Positions 18,305 through 26,972 of a DNA stretch of 64,000 nucleotides are shown here, piece by piece; the first letter of the stretch is position 1; every line of letters starts with the position of its first letter. Both the position numbers and the translations under genes were made by a program. The DNA is taken from NCBI GenBank assembly GCA_030038995.1, contig JASHQS010000291.1, positions 1 through 64,000 on the forward strand, written 5' to 3'. The notes under the pieces were generated by a model, which worked only from the letters and a program-made list of their open reading frames with translations, made no database searches and was not told where the DNA came from. The stretch is from Xanthobacteraceae bacterium (lineage in GTDB: Bacteria; Pseudomonadota; Alphaproteobacteria; Rhizobiales; Xanthobacteraceae).

Positions 18305-19974
18305 GCGTCACCACCGTCGAGCGCGGGCCGGCGGCCGAACCCGCCGCCGCTGCCTCGGAGCCGAGCTATCTGACCGGGGAGAATACCGTCGCGTCCTGGC
18401 TGTTGACGCGCGATCACAAGCGCATCGCGCTGTTGTTCTTCGCCTCCATCACTTTTTTCTTCTTCATCGGCGGATTTGCCGCGACCTTGATGCGGCTCAA
18501 CCTCGCCACGCCCGAAGGCCTGCTGCAGCCGGCGGTGTACAACCGCATGTTCACCATGCACGGCATCATCATGGTGTGGTTCTTTCTCATCCCGTCGATC
18601 CCGACGACGTTCGGAAATTTCTTCGTGCCGCTGATGATCGGCGCCCGCGATCTGGCGTTTCCGCGGGTCAATCTCGCCAGCTGGTACGTGTTCAACCTTT
18701 CCGGGCTGGTGGTGCTCTTCGCCCTGGTCATGGGCGGCGCCGATGCCGGTTGGACGTTCTACACGCCGCTGTCGACCTCCTACGCCAACGGCTACGTGTT
18801 CGCCGCCGCCCTGGCCGTTTTCATCAACGGCTTCTCCTCGATCATGACCTCGCTCAACTTCATCGTCACCATCCACCGCTTGCGCGCGCCGGGAATGACC
18901 TGGATGCGGCTGCCGCTGTTCATCTGGGGCATTTACGCGGTGAGCGGCGTCATGCTGACCGCAACGCCGGTTCTGGCGATGGACACTTTTCTGCTCGCGG
19001 TGGAGCGGTTCCTCGGCGTCGGCCTGTTCGATCCCAACCACGGCGGCGACCCGCTGCTCTGGCAGCACATGTTCTGGTTCTACTCGCATCCCGCGGTCTA
19101 CATCATGATTTTGCCCGCCATGGGCGTCGCCAGCGAGATCATTCCCTGCTACGCGCGCCGGCCGATTTTCGGCTATTCGGGCATGACCATGGCGCTGATG
19201 GCGATCGCGATCTTGAGCTTCTTCGTCTGGGCCCATCACATGTTCGTCGCCGGGATTTCGATCTACTCGGGCGTCGCGTTCTCGCTGATGACGTTTTTCG
19301 TCGCTGTTCCCTCGGCCATCAAGGTGTTCAACTGGACCGTCAGCCTGCACAAGGGCAGCATCATTTTTGATGCGCCGATGCTGTATGCGCTCAGCTTCGT
19401 GTTGCTGTTCACGCTCGGTGGCGTCACCGGGCTGATGCTGGCAACGCTCGGCATCGACGTCGACGTGCATGGAACATATTTCGTCGTCGCACACTTTCAC
19501 TACGTCATGGTCGGCGCCACGGTCAGCGCGTTCTTCGGTGCCCTGCATTACTGGTGGCCGAAAATGACCGGCCGGCTTTATCCGGAGATCTGGGCGCGCT
19601 TTGCCGCGATCCTCACCTTCGTCGGCTTCAATCTGACGTTCTTTCCGCAATTCATTCTCGGCTATCTCGGCATGCCGCGCCGCTCCTATACCTATTCGCC
19701 CGAATGGCAGTCTTGGAATTTGCTGTCGTCCGCCGGCGCCTCGATCCTGGCCATCGCCTATATCCTGCCGCTGTTGTATCTTGGCTGGTCGCTGTTGCGG
19801 GGCCGCAAGGCGTCCGCCAACCCGTGGCGCGCCACCGGGCTCGAATGGGCGACGCGCTCGCCGCCGCCCGCGCACAATTTCGAGCGCACGCCGGTCGTCG
19901 CCCTCGAGCCCTATTGCTACGACCCGGAGCGCGACACCTACGTCACCCAGGAGGGCGTGCCCCATGCCGGCTAG
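18301..19974 (+). CDS. ctaD: Cytochrome c oxidase subunit I, A2-type (YSHPxV motif)
   Basis: A 557-residue heme-copper oxidase catalytic subunit with about 12 helices. Ligands are in place: H87 and H400 (heme a), H398 (heme a3), H263, H312 and H313 (CuB), and Y267 for the His-Tyr crosslink. The D-channel entrance D117 and the K-channel lysine K341 are kept. The glutamate that ends the D channel in A1 oxidases (HPEVY) is missing: the sequence is Y261-S262-H263-P-A-V-Y267, the YSHPxV signature of A2-type oxidases such as that of Rhodothermus marinus, where Tyr and Ser take over its role. It overlaps both neighbours (4 bp with subunit II, 11 bp with subunit III). Confidence 0.95.
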   Translation: MSVTTVERGPAAEPAAAASEPSYLTGENTVASWLLTRDHKRIALLFFASITFFFFIGGFAATLMRLNLATPEGLLQPAVYNRMFTMHGIIMVWFFLIPSIPTTFGNFFVPLMIGARDLAFPRVNLASWYVFNLSGLVVLFALVMGGADAGWTFYTPLSTSYANGYVFAAALAVFINGFSSIMTSLNFIVTIHRLRAPGMTWMRLPLFIWGIYAVSGVMLTATPVLAMDTFLLAVERFLGVGLFDPNHGGDPLLWQHMFWFYSHPAVYIMILPAMGVASEIIPCYARRPIFGYSGMTMALMAIAILSFFVWAHHMFVAGISIYSGVAFSLMTFFVAVPSAIKVFNWTVSLHKGSIIFDAPMLYALSFVLLFTLGGVTGLMLATLGIDVDVHGTYFVVAHFHYVMVGATVSAFFGALHYWWPKMTGRLYPEIWARFAAILTFVGFNLTFFPQFILGYLGMPRRSYTYSPEWQSWNLLSSAGASILAIAYILPLLYLGWSLLRGRKASANPWRATGLEWATRSPPPAHNFERTPVVALEPYCYDPERDTYVTQEGVPHAG

Positions 19975-20617
19975 CGCGCCGCCGCTGCGACCTGAAATCC
20001 AGTTCGCCAGCCTCGAGCAGCAAGGCGAGACCGCTCAGCTCGGCATGTGGGCGTTTCTCGTCAACGAGACGCTGTTCTTCGGCGCCCTGATCTTCACCTA
20101 TTACATCTACCGCCTGTCCTACCCGCACGAGTTCGCGGCGGCGGCCAAGGATGCCGTGCTGTGGTGCGGCAGCGTCAATTTGGTCATCCTGTTGACCAGC
20201 AGCCTGACCATGGTGCTTGCCATCAACGCCGGAGCGCAGGATCAACGGCAGGCCATGATCGGCTGGCTGATTGCGACGGCCGCGCTCGGCGGCGTCTTTT
20301 TGTTGATCAAGGGCTACGAGTATTACCTGGATTTTCAGGACAAAGTCGTTCCGGTGGTGAACTTCGCAGCCAAGCCGGGCGAGGGCAGCGCCGGCCAATT
20401 GTTCTGGGTGTTTTATTGGGTCGCCACCGGGCTGCACGCCATTCACCTGACCGTCGGTATCGGGCTCGTTCTTTATATGCTGTTGCGGCGCATAAGGCAC
20501 GGTGAGATCACGCCGGCCTATTACGCGCCGCTCGAAGTCGTCGGCATCTACTGGAGCTTCGTCGACGCGGTCTGGCTGTTTCTTTATCCCTGCATTTATC
20601 TGGTGGGGCGCTCATGA
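19964..20617 (+). CDS. ctaE: Cytochrome c oxidase subunit III
   Basis: A 217-residue protein with five or so transmembrane segments, the short form of subunit III common in bacterial caa3 and bo3 oxidases. The conserved region GLHAIHLTVGIG and the closing EVVGIYWSFVDAVWLFLYP are family signatures. It starts 11 bp inside the subunit I gene and its end overlaps the subunit IV gene by ATGA. The subunit stabilises subunit I and its D channel; it carries no cofactor. Confidence 0.93.
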   Translation: MPASAPPLRPEIQFASLEQQGETAQLGMWAFLVNETLFFGALIFTYYIYRLSYPHEFAAAAKDAVLWCGSVNLVILLTSSLTMVLAINAGAQDQRQAMIGWLIATAALGGVFLLIKGYEYYLDFQDKVVPVVNFAAKPGEGSAGQLFWVFYWVATGLHAIHLTVGIGLVLYMLLRRIRHGEITPAYYAPLEVVGIYWSFVDAVWLFLYPCIYLVGRS

Positions 20618-20970
20618 CGATAGGCCCGGACATTCATCCCAAACGCGCCCGGCCGTTGCCGTTCGTCGTCGCCTGGGCGGCCATGCTCGTGCTGGCGGGA
20701 TTAAGTCTTTTGACCGCGTTTCTCGGCCTCGGCGTGTGGGCGCCCGTCATCCAATTCGGCATCGCCGCGATCCAGACCAGCGCGCTCTTTATCCTTTTCA
20801 TGCGCCTGAAAGGTCCACCCTCGCTGAAGTGGGTGTTCGCCGTCACGGGCTTTCTCTGGCTCGCTTTCCTGTACGGCCTGAGCATGACCGATTACGCCGA
20901 CCGCCGCGGCTGGCCGCAGCTCTACACCACCAGCGGGCCCGGCTTCGAGGCGCACGGAAACGGGCCGTGA
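20614..20970 (+). CDS. ctaF: Cytochrome c oxidase subunit IV (CtaF/CyoD family)
   Basis: A 118-residue protein with three hydrophobic helices (about 15-37, 44-65 and 73-91), as in prokaryotic subunit IV. It ends with a polar tail, YADRRGWPQLYTT. It is the last gene of the ACIII-caa3 locus, starting by ATGA overlap with subunit III; a palindromic repeat and the convergent dehydrogenase operon follow. Confidence 0.85.
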   Translation: MTIGPDIHPKRARPLPFVVAWAAMLVLAGLSLLTAFLGLGVWAPVIQFGIAAIQTSALFILFMRLKGPPSLKWVFAVTGFLWLAFLYGLSMTDYADRRGWPQLYTTSGPGFEAHGNGP

Positions 20971-21046
20971 TGCGACACCGGTTATTCCGCTACCTTGTCA
21001 CGCTCCGCGAATGGTGGAGCATCCAGCATTCATGTTGACGCCGACG

Positions 21047-21080
21047 ATTACTGGATCATCCGCAGGTGCGCGGATGATGA
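21047..21080. repeat. Palindromic intergenic repeat after the caa3 genes
   Basis: TCATCCGC (21056-21063) and GCGGATGA (21070-21077) form an 8-bp stem with a 6-base loop, preceded by GATTACTGGA. The same unit occurs in inverse orientation at 61453-61481 (TCATCCGC, GCGGATGA, TCCAGTAATC), so it is a dispersed REP-like element. Lying between two convergent operons, it may also act as a bidirectional transcript end. Confidence 0.7.
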
Positions 21081-21124
21081 CATGAGTTCAGCGCCTAACG
21101 TTGGCATGCTAAGCGCGCCGCATC

Positions 21125-22381
21125 CTAATCGCTGCGCTCGACGAACGCCTGCCGCGCCCTGTGCACGTCGCCGGCATTGACCTGCGGCGCGGTATTGCCC
21201 CAGGCGTTGCGGATATAGGTGACGACTGCGGCGACATCTTCGTCGCTCAGAATCCAGCCGAACTCCGGCATCGACGAAGCGGTCGGCGCGTCGGCGGTAC
21301 CGGCGCTTCGCGCGCCGCGCAACACCACGCGCAACAGCGAGGTCGGATCGGTTTGCTGCACGGCGGGGGAGCCCTTGAGCATCGGGAACAGCGCTGGAAT
21401 GCCGCTGCCGTCCGGCTTATGGCAGCCGGAGCACTCGTCGGCATAGATTTGCGTGCCTTTCTTCATGAGCGACGGGTCCGGCGCCGCGGCGGGCTCGTTA
21501 TTTTGGCCCGGCTGATCCTTCAGATAAACCGCGATCGCCTTGAGATCGTCGTCGCGCATGTGCGAGGTCGACAGATTGAGCGTCTCGGACATCAGTCCGG
21601 TGGTCGTGGTGATCTGGTTATGGCCGGTCTTCAGATATGCGGCGATGTCATCTACGGACCATGAGCCGAGACCCTGCCGCGTATCGTTGGTGATGTTGGG
21701 CGCAAACCAACCTTGCAAATTGTAGCCTTGCAGGCGCCGACCATTGTTGTCGGCGCCGAGAAAATTTTTCGGCGTGTGACATAAGCCGCAGTGCGCGAGG
21801 CCTTGCGCCAGATAAGCGCCGCGGTTCCATTGCGCGCTCTTGTGCGGATCGGGTCGAAACGCTTGCGGCCGGAAGAACAACTCATCCCACACCGCCATGA
21901 TCCATCGCATATTGAGGGGGAACGGCAGTTGGTCCGCCTTCACCGGGTTATGCACGGCCGGAACGGTGTTGAGATAAGCGCGGATGGCGAGTGCGTCGTC
22001 GCGCGTCAGCCTGGTGAAGTAAGTGTATGGCATCGCTGGATAGAGTCGCATGCCGTGGCGGCCGGTGCCTTTGGTCAGGGCATTGACGAACTCGTCGTCG
22101 GTCCAGGCGCCGATGCCGGTCTGCGGATCCGGGGTGATGTTGGGTGCAAACAGCGTGCCGAACGGCGTTTCGATCGGCCGGCCGCCGGCAAACTCGTGGC
22201 CGCTGCCGGGCAGCGTGTGGCAGGCCGCGCAGTCGCCGACGGTCGCCAAGTAGCGGCCGTTCTCGACTTGGTTGAAGTCCTGTTTGTCGATGCCTTGCGC
22301 GTTGGCGCGAGCCAGGCAAACCACCGCACACAGCGCGAGCGCGGCGAGCGGCGCTGCCGCTATGGCACGGCGGTCACGCAT
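21125..22381 (-). CDS. Triheme cytochrome c subunit of a periplasmic GMC dehydrogenase
   Basis: A 418-residue protein with a cleavable-looking signal (about 1-29, ending ARANA) and three CxxCH sites: C51-H55, C198-H202 and C317-H321. This is the three-domain cytochrome c found with membrane-bound gluconate, sugar and alcohol dehydrogenases, where it passes electrons from the flavoprotein to ubiquinone or the oxidase. Its gene starts 8 bp inside the end of the GMC flavoprotein gene, confirming that the two form a unit with the small subunit upstream. Confidence 0.9.
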   Translation of the reverse strand: MRDRRAIAAAPLAALALCAVVCLARANAQGIDKQDFNQVENGRYLATVGDCAACHTLPGSGHEFAGGRPIETPFGTLFAPNITPDPQTGIGAWTDDEFVNALTKGTGRHGMRLYPAMPYTYFTRLTRDDALAIRAYLNTVPAVHNPVKADQLPFPLNMRWIMAVWDELFFRPQAFRPDPHKSAQWNRGAYLAQGLAHCGLCHTPKNFLGADNNGRRLQGYNLQGWFAPNITNDTRQGLGSWSVDDIAAYLKTGHNQITTTTGLMSETLNLSTSHMRDDDLKAIAVYLKDQPGQNNEPAAAPDPSLMKKGTQIYADECSGCHKPDGSGIPALFPMLKGSPAVQQTDPTSLLRVVLRGARSAGTADAPTASSMPEFGWILSDEDVAAVVTYIRNAWGNTAPQVNAGDVHRARQAFVERSD

Positions 22382-24158
22382 GAACCAAAGGTCCCGGATT
22401 CTTCAGATATTGGGATCGAATCGCTGCAGCCGACCAGAACGCCAACGCCCCTACCGTTCCGGTCGGGTTGTAGCCCGCGTTTTGTGGAAACGCGCTCGCG
22501 CCCTGCACGAACAGGTTCGGCACGTCCCAGCTCTGCAAGTATTTGTTCAGCGCGCTGTTGCCCGGGTTGTCGCCCATGATGGCGCCGCCGCACAGATGCG
22601 AGGTCTGATATTGGGTGACGTCGTAGGGGCCCTTGCGCGGGTGCTTGACCACCTGCTTGGCGCCCATGCGGGTCATGATTTCGGCATATTTGTCAGTGAG
22701 CCACGCGCTCATCTTCAGTTCGTTGTCGTGAAAATCGATGGTGAGGCGAACGAGCGGGCGGCCGAAGCGGTCCTTGTAGGTTGGATCGAGGTCCATATAA
22801 ACGTCGCGATAGGCATAGAACGAGGCGTGCACGCCGCCGCCGGCGTTAATGGTGCTAAGATAATTGTCGCGCAGCGCCTGTTTCCATTTCGCGCCCCAGG
22901 CCGGCGTGCCGGGCGGTACCGCGGTGGTCTCGATCGGCCGGCCGTTGGTCTGCACCTGGCCGAGATAACCGCCGCCGACGAAGCCGAGCGGGCCATGATC
23001 AAAGTTGTCGCCGTTGAACTCGTCGATGCACATGCCGATCGCGCCGGCCGACACGAACGGATTGAAGTTGTATTTGTCTTTGTCGAAGAATCCGAGCGCA
23101 GTCGATAGCGTCTGATGGGTGAAATTGCGCCCGATCTGGCCCTGTCTGCTGTTCGGATCGTATTTTTGGCCGATGCCGGAAAGCAGGAGCAGCTGCACGT
23201 TGAACAACTGAAAGCCGCACAGGATCACCAGATCAGCGGGCTGCTCGAATTCACCGCCGGCAGCGTTCACGTAAGTGACGCCGGTGGCGCGTTTGCCGGT
23301 GTTGTCGAGATTGACGCGGGTGACCTCACACTCGGTACGCGCCTCGAAATTCGATTTGCGCACCAGCACCGGCAGGATCGTGGTCTGCGGGCTTGACTTG
23401 GAATAGTTGGCGCAGCCGAACCATTCGCAATAGCCGCAATAGGTGCATTGGCCCAGCGTGACGCCGAGCGGGTTGGTGTACGGCTGCGACAGGTTGCCGG
23501 CGGGCTGCGGGAAAGGTTTGTAGCCGAGCTGCACCGCCGCTTCGGCAAACAGCGCATGGCCGTAGCCTTGTTTCAATGGCGGCGTCGGATAGGGCCGCGA
23601 ACGGGGCCCCTCGAACGGATTGCCGCCCTGCTGGATCGTTCCCTTCAGATTGCCGGCCTGCCCCGAGGTGCCGCACAAATATTCGAAAGCATCGTAATGC
23701 GGCTCGAGCTCGTCGTAAGTGACGCCCCAATCCTGAATAGTCATGTCGGAGGGCAAGGAGTTGGCGCCGTAGCGCTGCGTCAAATGCGTGCGCAGCACGA
23801 AATCGGTCGGCAGAAAGCGCCAGGTTTCCGCATTCCAGTGCACGCCGGCGCCGCCGGCGCCGTTGCCGAGCATGAACGCGCCCCAGGTGCGCACCGGCAG
23901 CGCGGTCTGTCGGGCGTTGTTGCGGAACGTGACGGTGATTTGCGCCGGCCGCAGGAACAGCTCGTGCTGAATGCGGTAGCGCAGCTCGTCTTGAGCGTAG
24001 GCGATGGAAAAGTCCGTGCCGGTGTCGCGCCAGGGGCCGCGTTCGATCGCCACCACGTCGAGCCCGGCATCGGTCAGTTCGTGCGCCAGGATCGAGCCGG
24101 TCCAGCCGAGGCCGATAATCACGGCGTCCTTGTGCGGAAGCTTTTGTGTCATCGGCAA
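22374..24158 (-). CDS. GMC-family FAD dehydrogenase, catalytic subunit (gluconate 2-dehydrogenase-like)
   Basis: A 594-residue flavoprotein. The ADP-binding motif GLGWTG is at about residues 16-21. A cysteine-rich segment at about 234-245 (CTYCGYCEWFGC) is typical of the dehydrogenase branch of GMC proteins that work with a cytochrome c, in which cysteines can hold an iron-sulfur cluster. The C-terminal substrate domain contains HLCGG and ends with GYNPTGTVGALAFW. It probably oxidises a sugar, sugar acid or alcohol in the periplasm. It has no signal of its own; export is likely on the Tat signal of the small subunit, whose gene is 32 bp upstream. Confidence 0.87.
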   Translation of the reverse strand: MPMTQKLPHKDAVIIGLGWTGSILAHELTDAGLDVVAIERGPWRDTGTDFSIAYAQDELRYRIQHELFLRPAQITVTFRNNARQTALPVRTWGAFMLGNGAGGAGVHWNAETWRFLPTDFVLRTHLTQRYGANSLPSDMTIQDWGVTYDELEPHYDAFEYLCGTSGQAGNLKGTIQQGGNPFEGPRSRPYPTPPLKQGYGHALFAEAAVQLGYKPFPQPAGNLSQPYTNPLGVTLGQCTYCGYCEWFGCANYSKSSPQTTILPVLVRKSNFEARTECEVTRVNLDNTGKRATGVTYVNAAGGEFEQPADLVILCGFQLFNVQLLLLSGIGQKYDPNSRQGQIGRNFTHQTLSTALGFFDKDKYNFNPFVSAGAIGMCIDEFNGDNFDHGPLGFVGGGYLGQVQTNGRPIETTAVPPGTPAWGAKWKQALRDNYLSTINAGGGVHASFYAYRDVYMDLDPTYKDRFGRPLVRLTIDFHDNELKMSAWLTDKYAEIMTRMGAKQVVKHPRKGPYDVTQYQTSHLCGGAIMGDNPGNSALNKYLQSWDVPNLFVQGASAFPQNAGYNPTGTVGALAFWSAAAIRSQYLKNPGPLVHA

Positions 24159-24190
24159 CTCTCGTTACGTCAAGCAGGTCCCGCAAAATT

Positions 24191-24925
24191 TCACGACGTC
24201 CAGTTCGGATGGGTATTGATTGCGACCGTCGGCAGCGTGACGCGCTGATTGTGGCGGTCGATCCAATCGCGGTAGTCGTAATGCGTGCCGGGAAAGCCGA
24301 TCATCTTCCACGACGCCATGTCTTTGTTGCCGCCGTAGATCGGATCGGCCAAAAAGCCGTTCTGCGTATCTTTGAGGATCAGCTTGAAAAAGTCCTGGCC
24401 GTCTAGGTTTTCGAGCTTGAGCGAGCCGTCCTCGATCCCTTTGATGGCTTGGTCCTTCTCGTCGCCGGAAAGCTGCGTGAACGACTTGCCGCTGAATTTG
24501 CTGCGGCAGGCGGCGTCGAAGGCGGCCAGGCCCTTGCGGTAATGCTGCGCCGGCGTCATCGGCGATTGCGGACCCTGCTGCTTGGTTCCCTTCTGGAACG
24601 GCCCGCTCATGTAATAGCCTTCGAACCGGCCCTGGGGGCCGGCGAGCTGGCGATCGATGAAGATGGCGCAGCCGCAGTCCTTGCCGCCCGGCGAGAGCTG
24701 ATCCGGCGGGATGAGGCGGTCGACGAACGCCTCGACAAGCGCGCCCTCTTGCGGCGTGAAATAGCGCCAACCTTCGCCGACGGCTGCCGTGGGAGGATCA
24801 GCGGCGCCCGGCTTCCACGGCAGGCCGCCTTTGACGATCGCGCCGCGCGCCGCGCCCGCGCTTAACGCCAGCGCCACAGCGCTGGAGCCAAGAAGCTGTC
24901 GCCTGTTCAGGTGCAACAAGGGCAC
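24191..24925 (-). CDS. Gluconate 2-dehydrogenase subunit 3 family protein with Tat signal
   Basis: A 244-residue protein starting with GTG. NRRQLLGSSAVALALSAGAA at residues 7-26 is a twin-arginine signal, so it can carry the GMC subunit through the Tat system by piggy-back, as known for this family. The rest matches the gluconate 2-dehydrogenase subunit 3 pattern (YFTPQEGALVEAFVDRLIP near residue 55). It is the first gene of the three-gene dehydrogenase operon. An ATG 4 bp upstream is out of frame, so GTG is taken as the start. Confidence 0.87.
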   Translation of the reverse strand: MPLLHLNRRQLLGSSAVALALSAGAARGAIVKGGLPWKPGAADPPTAAVGEGWRYFTPQEGALVEAFVDRLIPPDQLSPGGKDCGCAIFIDRQLAGPQGRFEGYYMSGPFQKGTKQQGPQSPMTPAQHYRKGLAAFDAACRSKFSGKSFTQLSGDEKDQAIKGIEDGSLKLENLDGQDFFKLILKDTQNGFLADPIYGGNKDMASWKMIGFPGTHYDYRDWIDRHNQRVTLPTVAINTHPNWTS

Positions 24926-25138
24926 GCATCCCGATCGTCCCCCGCCGCTCGCTCAACGCGCGCCGGAACTCAAGGTTCCGGACGCCGGCCAAGCCGGGTT
25001 CGAAGCGCCGCAACTGCTTGGGTCGTCGCCGGCCGCATGCCGTTTTCGGCACGCTTGCCGAGCCGCGTCATCGATGCAACAAACGGCCGCCAAGCAGGAC
25101 CACGTAAGACCACGTAAAACGAAGGGGGAAAACCGCCC

Positions 25139-26134
25139 ATGCGCACCGTCGCACTTGAGGAGCATTTCTCGGTCCCTGCGGTCGCGAGCCGCATCGACAA
25201 GAGCGTGCTGAGCCGCCGCGGCTATCGGCCAAGAACGCTGCCGAAGAACGCGCGCAATCCGCTCGAACTGCTGCCGGAAATCGGTGAACGGCGCCTCAAG
25301 TCGATGGATGACGCGGGCATTTCCGTGCAGGTGCTGTCGAACAGCGGCCCCGGGCCGGACCTGGTGCCCGGTCCCGACGGCGTCGCCATGGCGCGGCAGA
25401 CCAACGATTATTTGGCCAAAGTGATTGCCGGGCGGCCCGACCGCTTTGCCGGCTTCGCTGCACTGCCGCTGCAGAGCCCCGACGCCGCTGCCGTCGAATT
25501 CGTCCGTTGCGTGAAAGAGCTCGGGTTTGTCGGCGCCATGGTCAACGGCACGACCGAAGGCCGCTTTCTGGACCATTCGAGCTACGACGGCATTTTGGCC
25601 GCGGCCGAACAGCTCGACGTACCGATCTACATCCATCCGCACATTCCGCCCGAGCCGATCCGGCAAGCCTACTTCTCCGACCTGCCGCCCGGCCCGGGCC
25701 GCGTGCTCGAAACCGCCGGCTGGGGCTGGCATGCGGAGACCGCCGTGCACGTCCTGCGCCTGGTGATTTCCGGAGCGCTCGACCGCCATCCGCGGCTCAA
25801 GCTGATCATCGGCCACATGGGCGAAATGCTGCCGATGATGCTGGCGCGCGCCGACCAGGTCTTTGCCAACGACAGCGACCACCTCAAGCGCTCGATCAGC
25901 CGCACCATTCTGGATCAGGTCTGGATCACCACCAGCGGCATCTTCAGCGAGCCGCCGTTCCTCGCGGCACTGCTGACCTTCGGCATCGACCGCATCATGT
26001 TCTCGGTCGACTATCCCTATTCGCCCGACGCCTGGGGCCGCGCCTTTCTCGACCGCGTCGCGCTGCCTCCCGCCGATATGGCCAAGCTCGCCCACGGCAA
26101 TGCCGACGCGCTGCTGAAGTTGAAGCCACGTTGA
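25139..26134 (+). CDS. Amidohydrolase family 2 protein (gamma-resorcylate decarboxylase-like)
   Basis: A 331-residue TIM-barrel protein of the ACMSD/amidohydrolase-2 family. The start RTVALEEHF has the EEH motif of the resorcylate/benzoate decarboxylase branch rather than DxHxH. Other metal or active-site positions are visible: H in YIHPH (about 165-169), IIGHMGE (about 222-228) and the late aspartate in FSVDYPYS (about 291). Members hydrolyse or decarboxylate aromatic acids. A strong ribosome-binding site (AAGGGGGAA) precedes the ATG. The gene stands alone and is followed immediately by the remnant of an acyl-CoA mutase gene. Confidence 0.82.
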   Translation: MRTVALEEHFSVPAVASRIDKSVLSRRGYRPRTLPKNARNPLELLPEIGERRLKSMDDAGISVQVLSNSGPGPDLVPGPDGVAMARQTNDYLAKVIAGRPDRFAGFAALPLQSPDAAAVEFVRCVKELGFVGAMVNGTTEGRFLDHSSYDGILAAAEQLDVPIYIHPHIPPEPIRQAYFSDLPPGPGRVLETAGWGWHAETAVHVLRLVISGALDRHPRLKLIIGHMGEMLPMMLARADQVFANDSDHLKRSISRTILDQVWITTSGIFSEPPFLAALLTFGIDRIMFSVDYPYSPDAWGRAFLDRVALPPADMAKLAHGNADALLKLKPR

Positions 26135-26285
26135 GGCAGAAGCTGAGGAGAGAACCTGGCGTCCCAAGAATGCTGCGGCCCTGCCGGCGACCATCGCGGC
26201 GGTCGAGGCCGGCGCCACGATGGGCGAAATCGTCGATGCGTTGAAGAAGCTATGGGGTACCTACCGGGAAAACCCGGTGTTTTGA
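26124..26285 (+). pseudogene. C-terminal remnant of a B12-dependent acyl-CoA mutase (methylmalonyl-CoA mutase family)
   Basis: An open frame that enters from the end of the amidohydrolase gene in another phase reads EERTWRPKNAAALPATIAAV, then VEAGATMGEIVDALKKLWG, and ends TYRENPVF before a TGA at 26283. This is the closing segment of the large subunit of methylmalonyl/isobutyryl-type acyl-CoA mutases, which end in a GEI-x-DAL-x-x-x-(F/W)G-x-(Y/H)R pattern. There is no start codon in a sensible place and no upstream mutase sequence; about 500 residues are missing. I read it as a decayed or deleted gene, the deletion ending at or near the amidohydrolase stop. Confidence 0.6.
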
Positions 26286-26363
26286 CCGAACGCGGATCGC
26301 GGCAGCGGATACGGACGACGAGAGGGTGCACGAAGCGTTGCGTGCGCCGAGGCGGAGTTGCGG

Positions 26364-26894
26364 ATGGCTCTTTACAGTTTGCGCGGGCAGGAGCCCGACA
26401 TGGCGCCGGCCGGCACCTGCTATGTGGCGGAGAGCGCCGTGGTCATCGGCAAAGTGCGGATCAAAGCCGGCGTCGGCATCTGGTTCGGCGCGGTGCTGCG
26501 CGGCGACAACGAATGGATCGAAATCGGCGAGCGCACCAATATTCAGGAGAACTGCACGCTGCACACCGATCCCGGCTATCCGCTTACGGTAGGCGAGGGC
26601 TGCACCGTCGGCCACAACGTGGTCCTGCACGGCTGCACGATCGGCCGCAACTGCCTGATCGGCATGGGCGCGATCCTGATGAACGGCGCGCATATCGGTG
26701 CCAATTGCTTCGTCGGCGCGGGGGCGTTGATCAGCGAAGGCAAGACCATTCCAGACAATTCGCTCGTCGTCGGAGCGCCGGCGCGGGTGATCCGCAGCAC
26801 CGACGAGGCTACCATCAAGCTCATCGAGCATGCAGCGGAAGTCTATTTCCAACGCTGGCAGAACTATGCGGCCAATCTGAAGCGTATTGCTTAG
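26364..26894 (+). CDS. Gamma-class carbonic anhydrase family protein
   Basis: A 176-residue left-handed beta-helix protein with hexapeptide repeats through residues about 25-125 and a C-terminal helix. The three zinc histidines of gamma carbonic anhydrases are present: H67 (LHTD), H84 and H89 (GHNVVLHG). The length matches the YrdA/PaaY group. It may hydrate CO2 or, like PaaY, act as a thioesterase in aromatic catabolism. The ATG at 26364 gives the family start (MALYSL); a TTG 6 bp upstream is also possible. Confidence 0.87.
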   Translation: MALYSLRGQEPDMAPAGTCYVAESAVVIGKVRIKAGVGIWFGAVLRGDNEWIEIGERTNIQENCTLHTDPGYPLTVGEGCTVGHNVVLHGCTIGRNCLIGMGAILMNGAHIGANCFVGAGALISEGKTIPDNSLVVGAPARVIRSTDEATIKLIEHAAEVYFQRWQNYAANLKRIA

Positions 26895-26972
26895 TAGTAG
26901 CCGCGACCAAACGCCTTGATCGGGCCACGATGGCACGCGAGGAGTGGGTATCCGAGGGTGTCTGGTTGCCTG

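Noticed and set aside
18265-19965. Minus-strand open frame of 566 codons opposite oxidase subunit I
   Set aside because: Subunit I has all metal ligands; the antisense product is a hydrophilic artefact.
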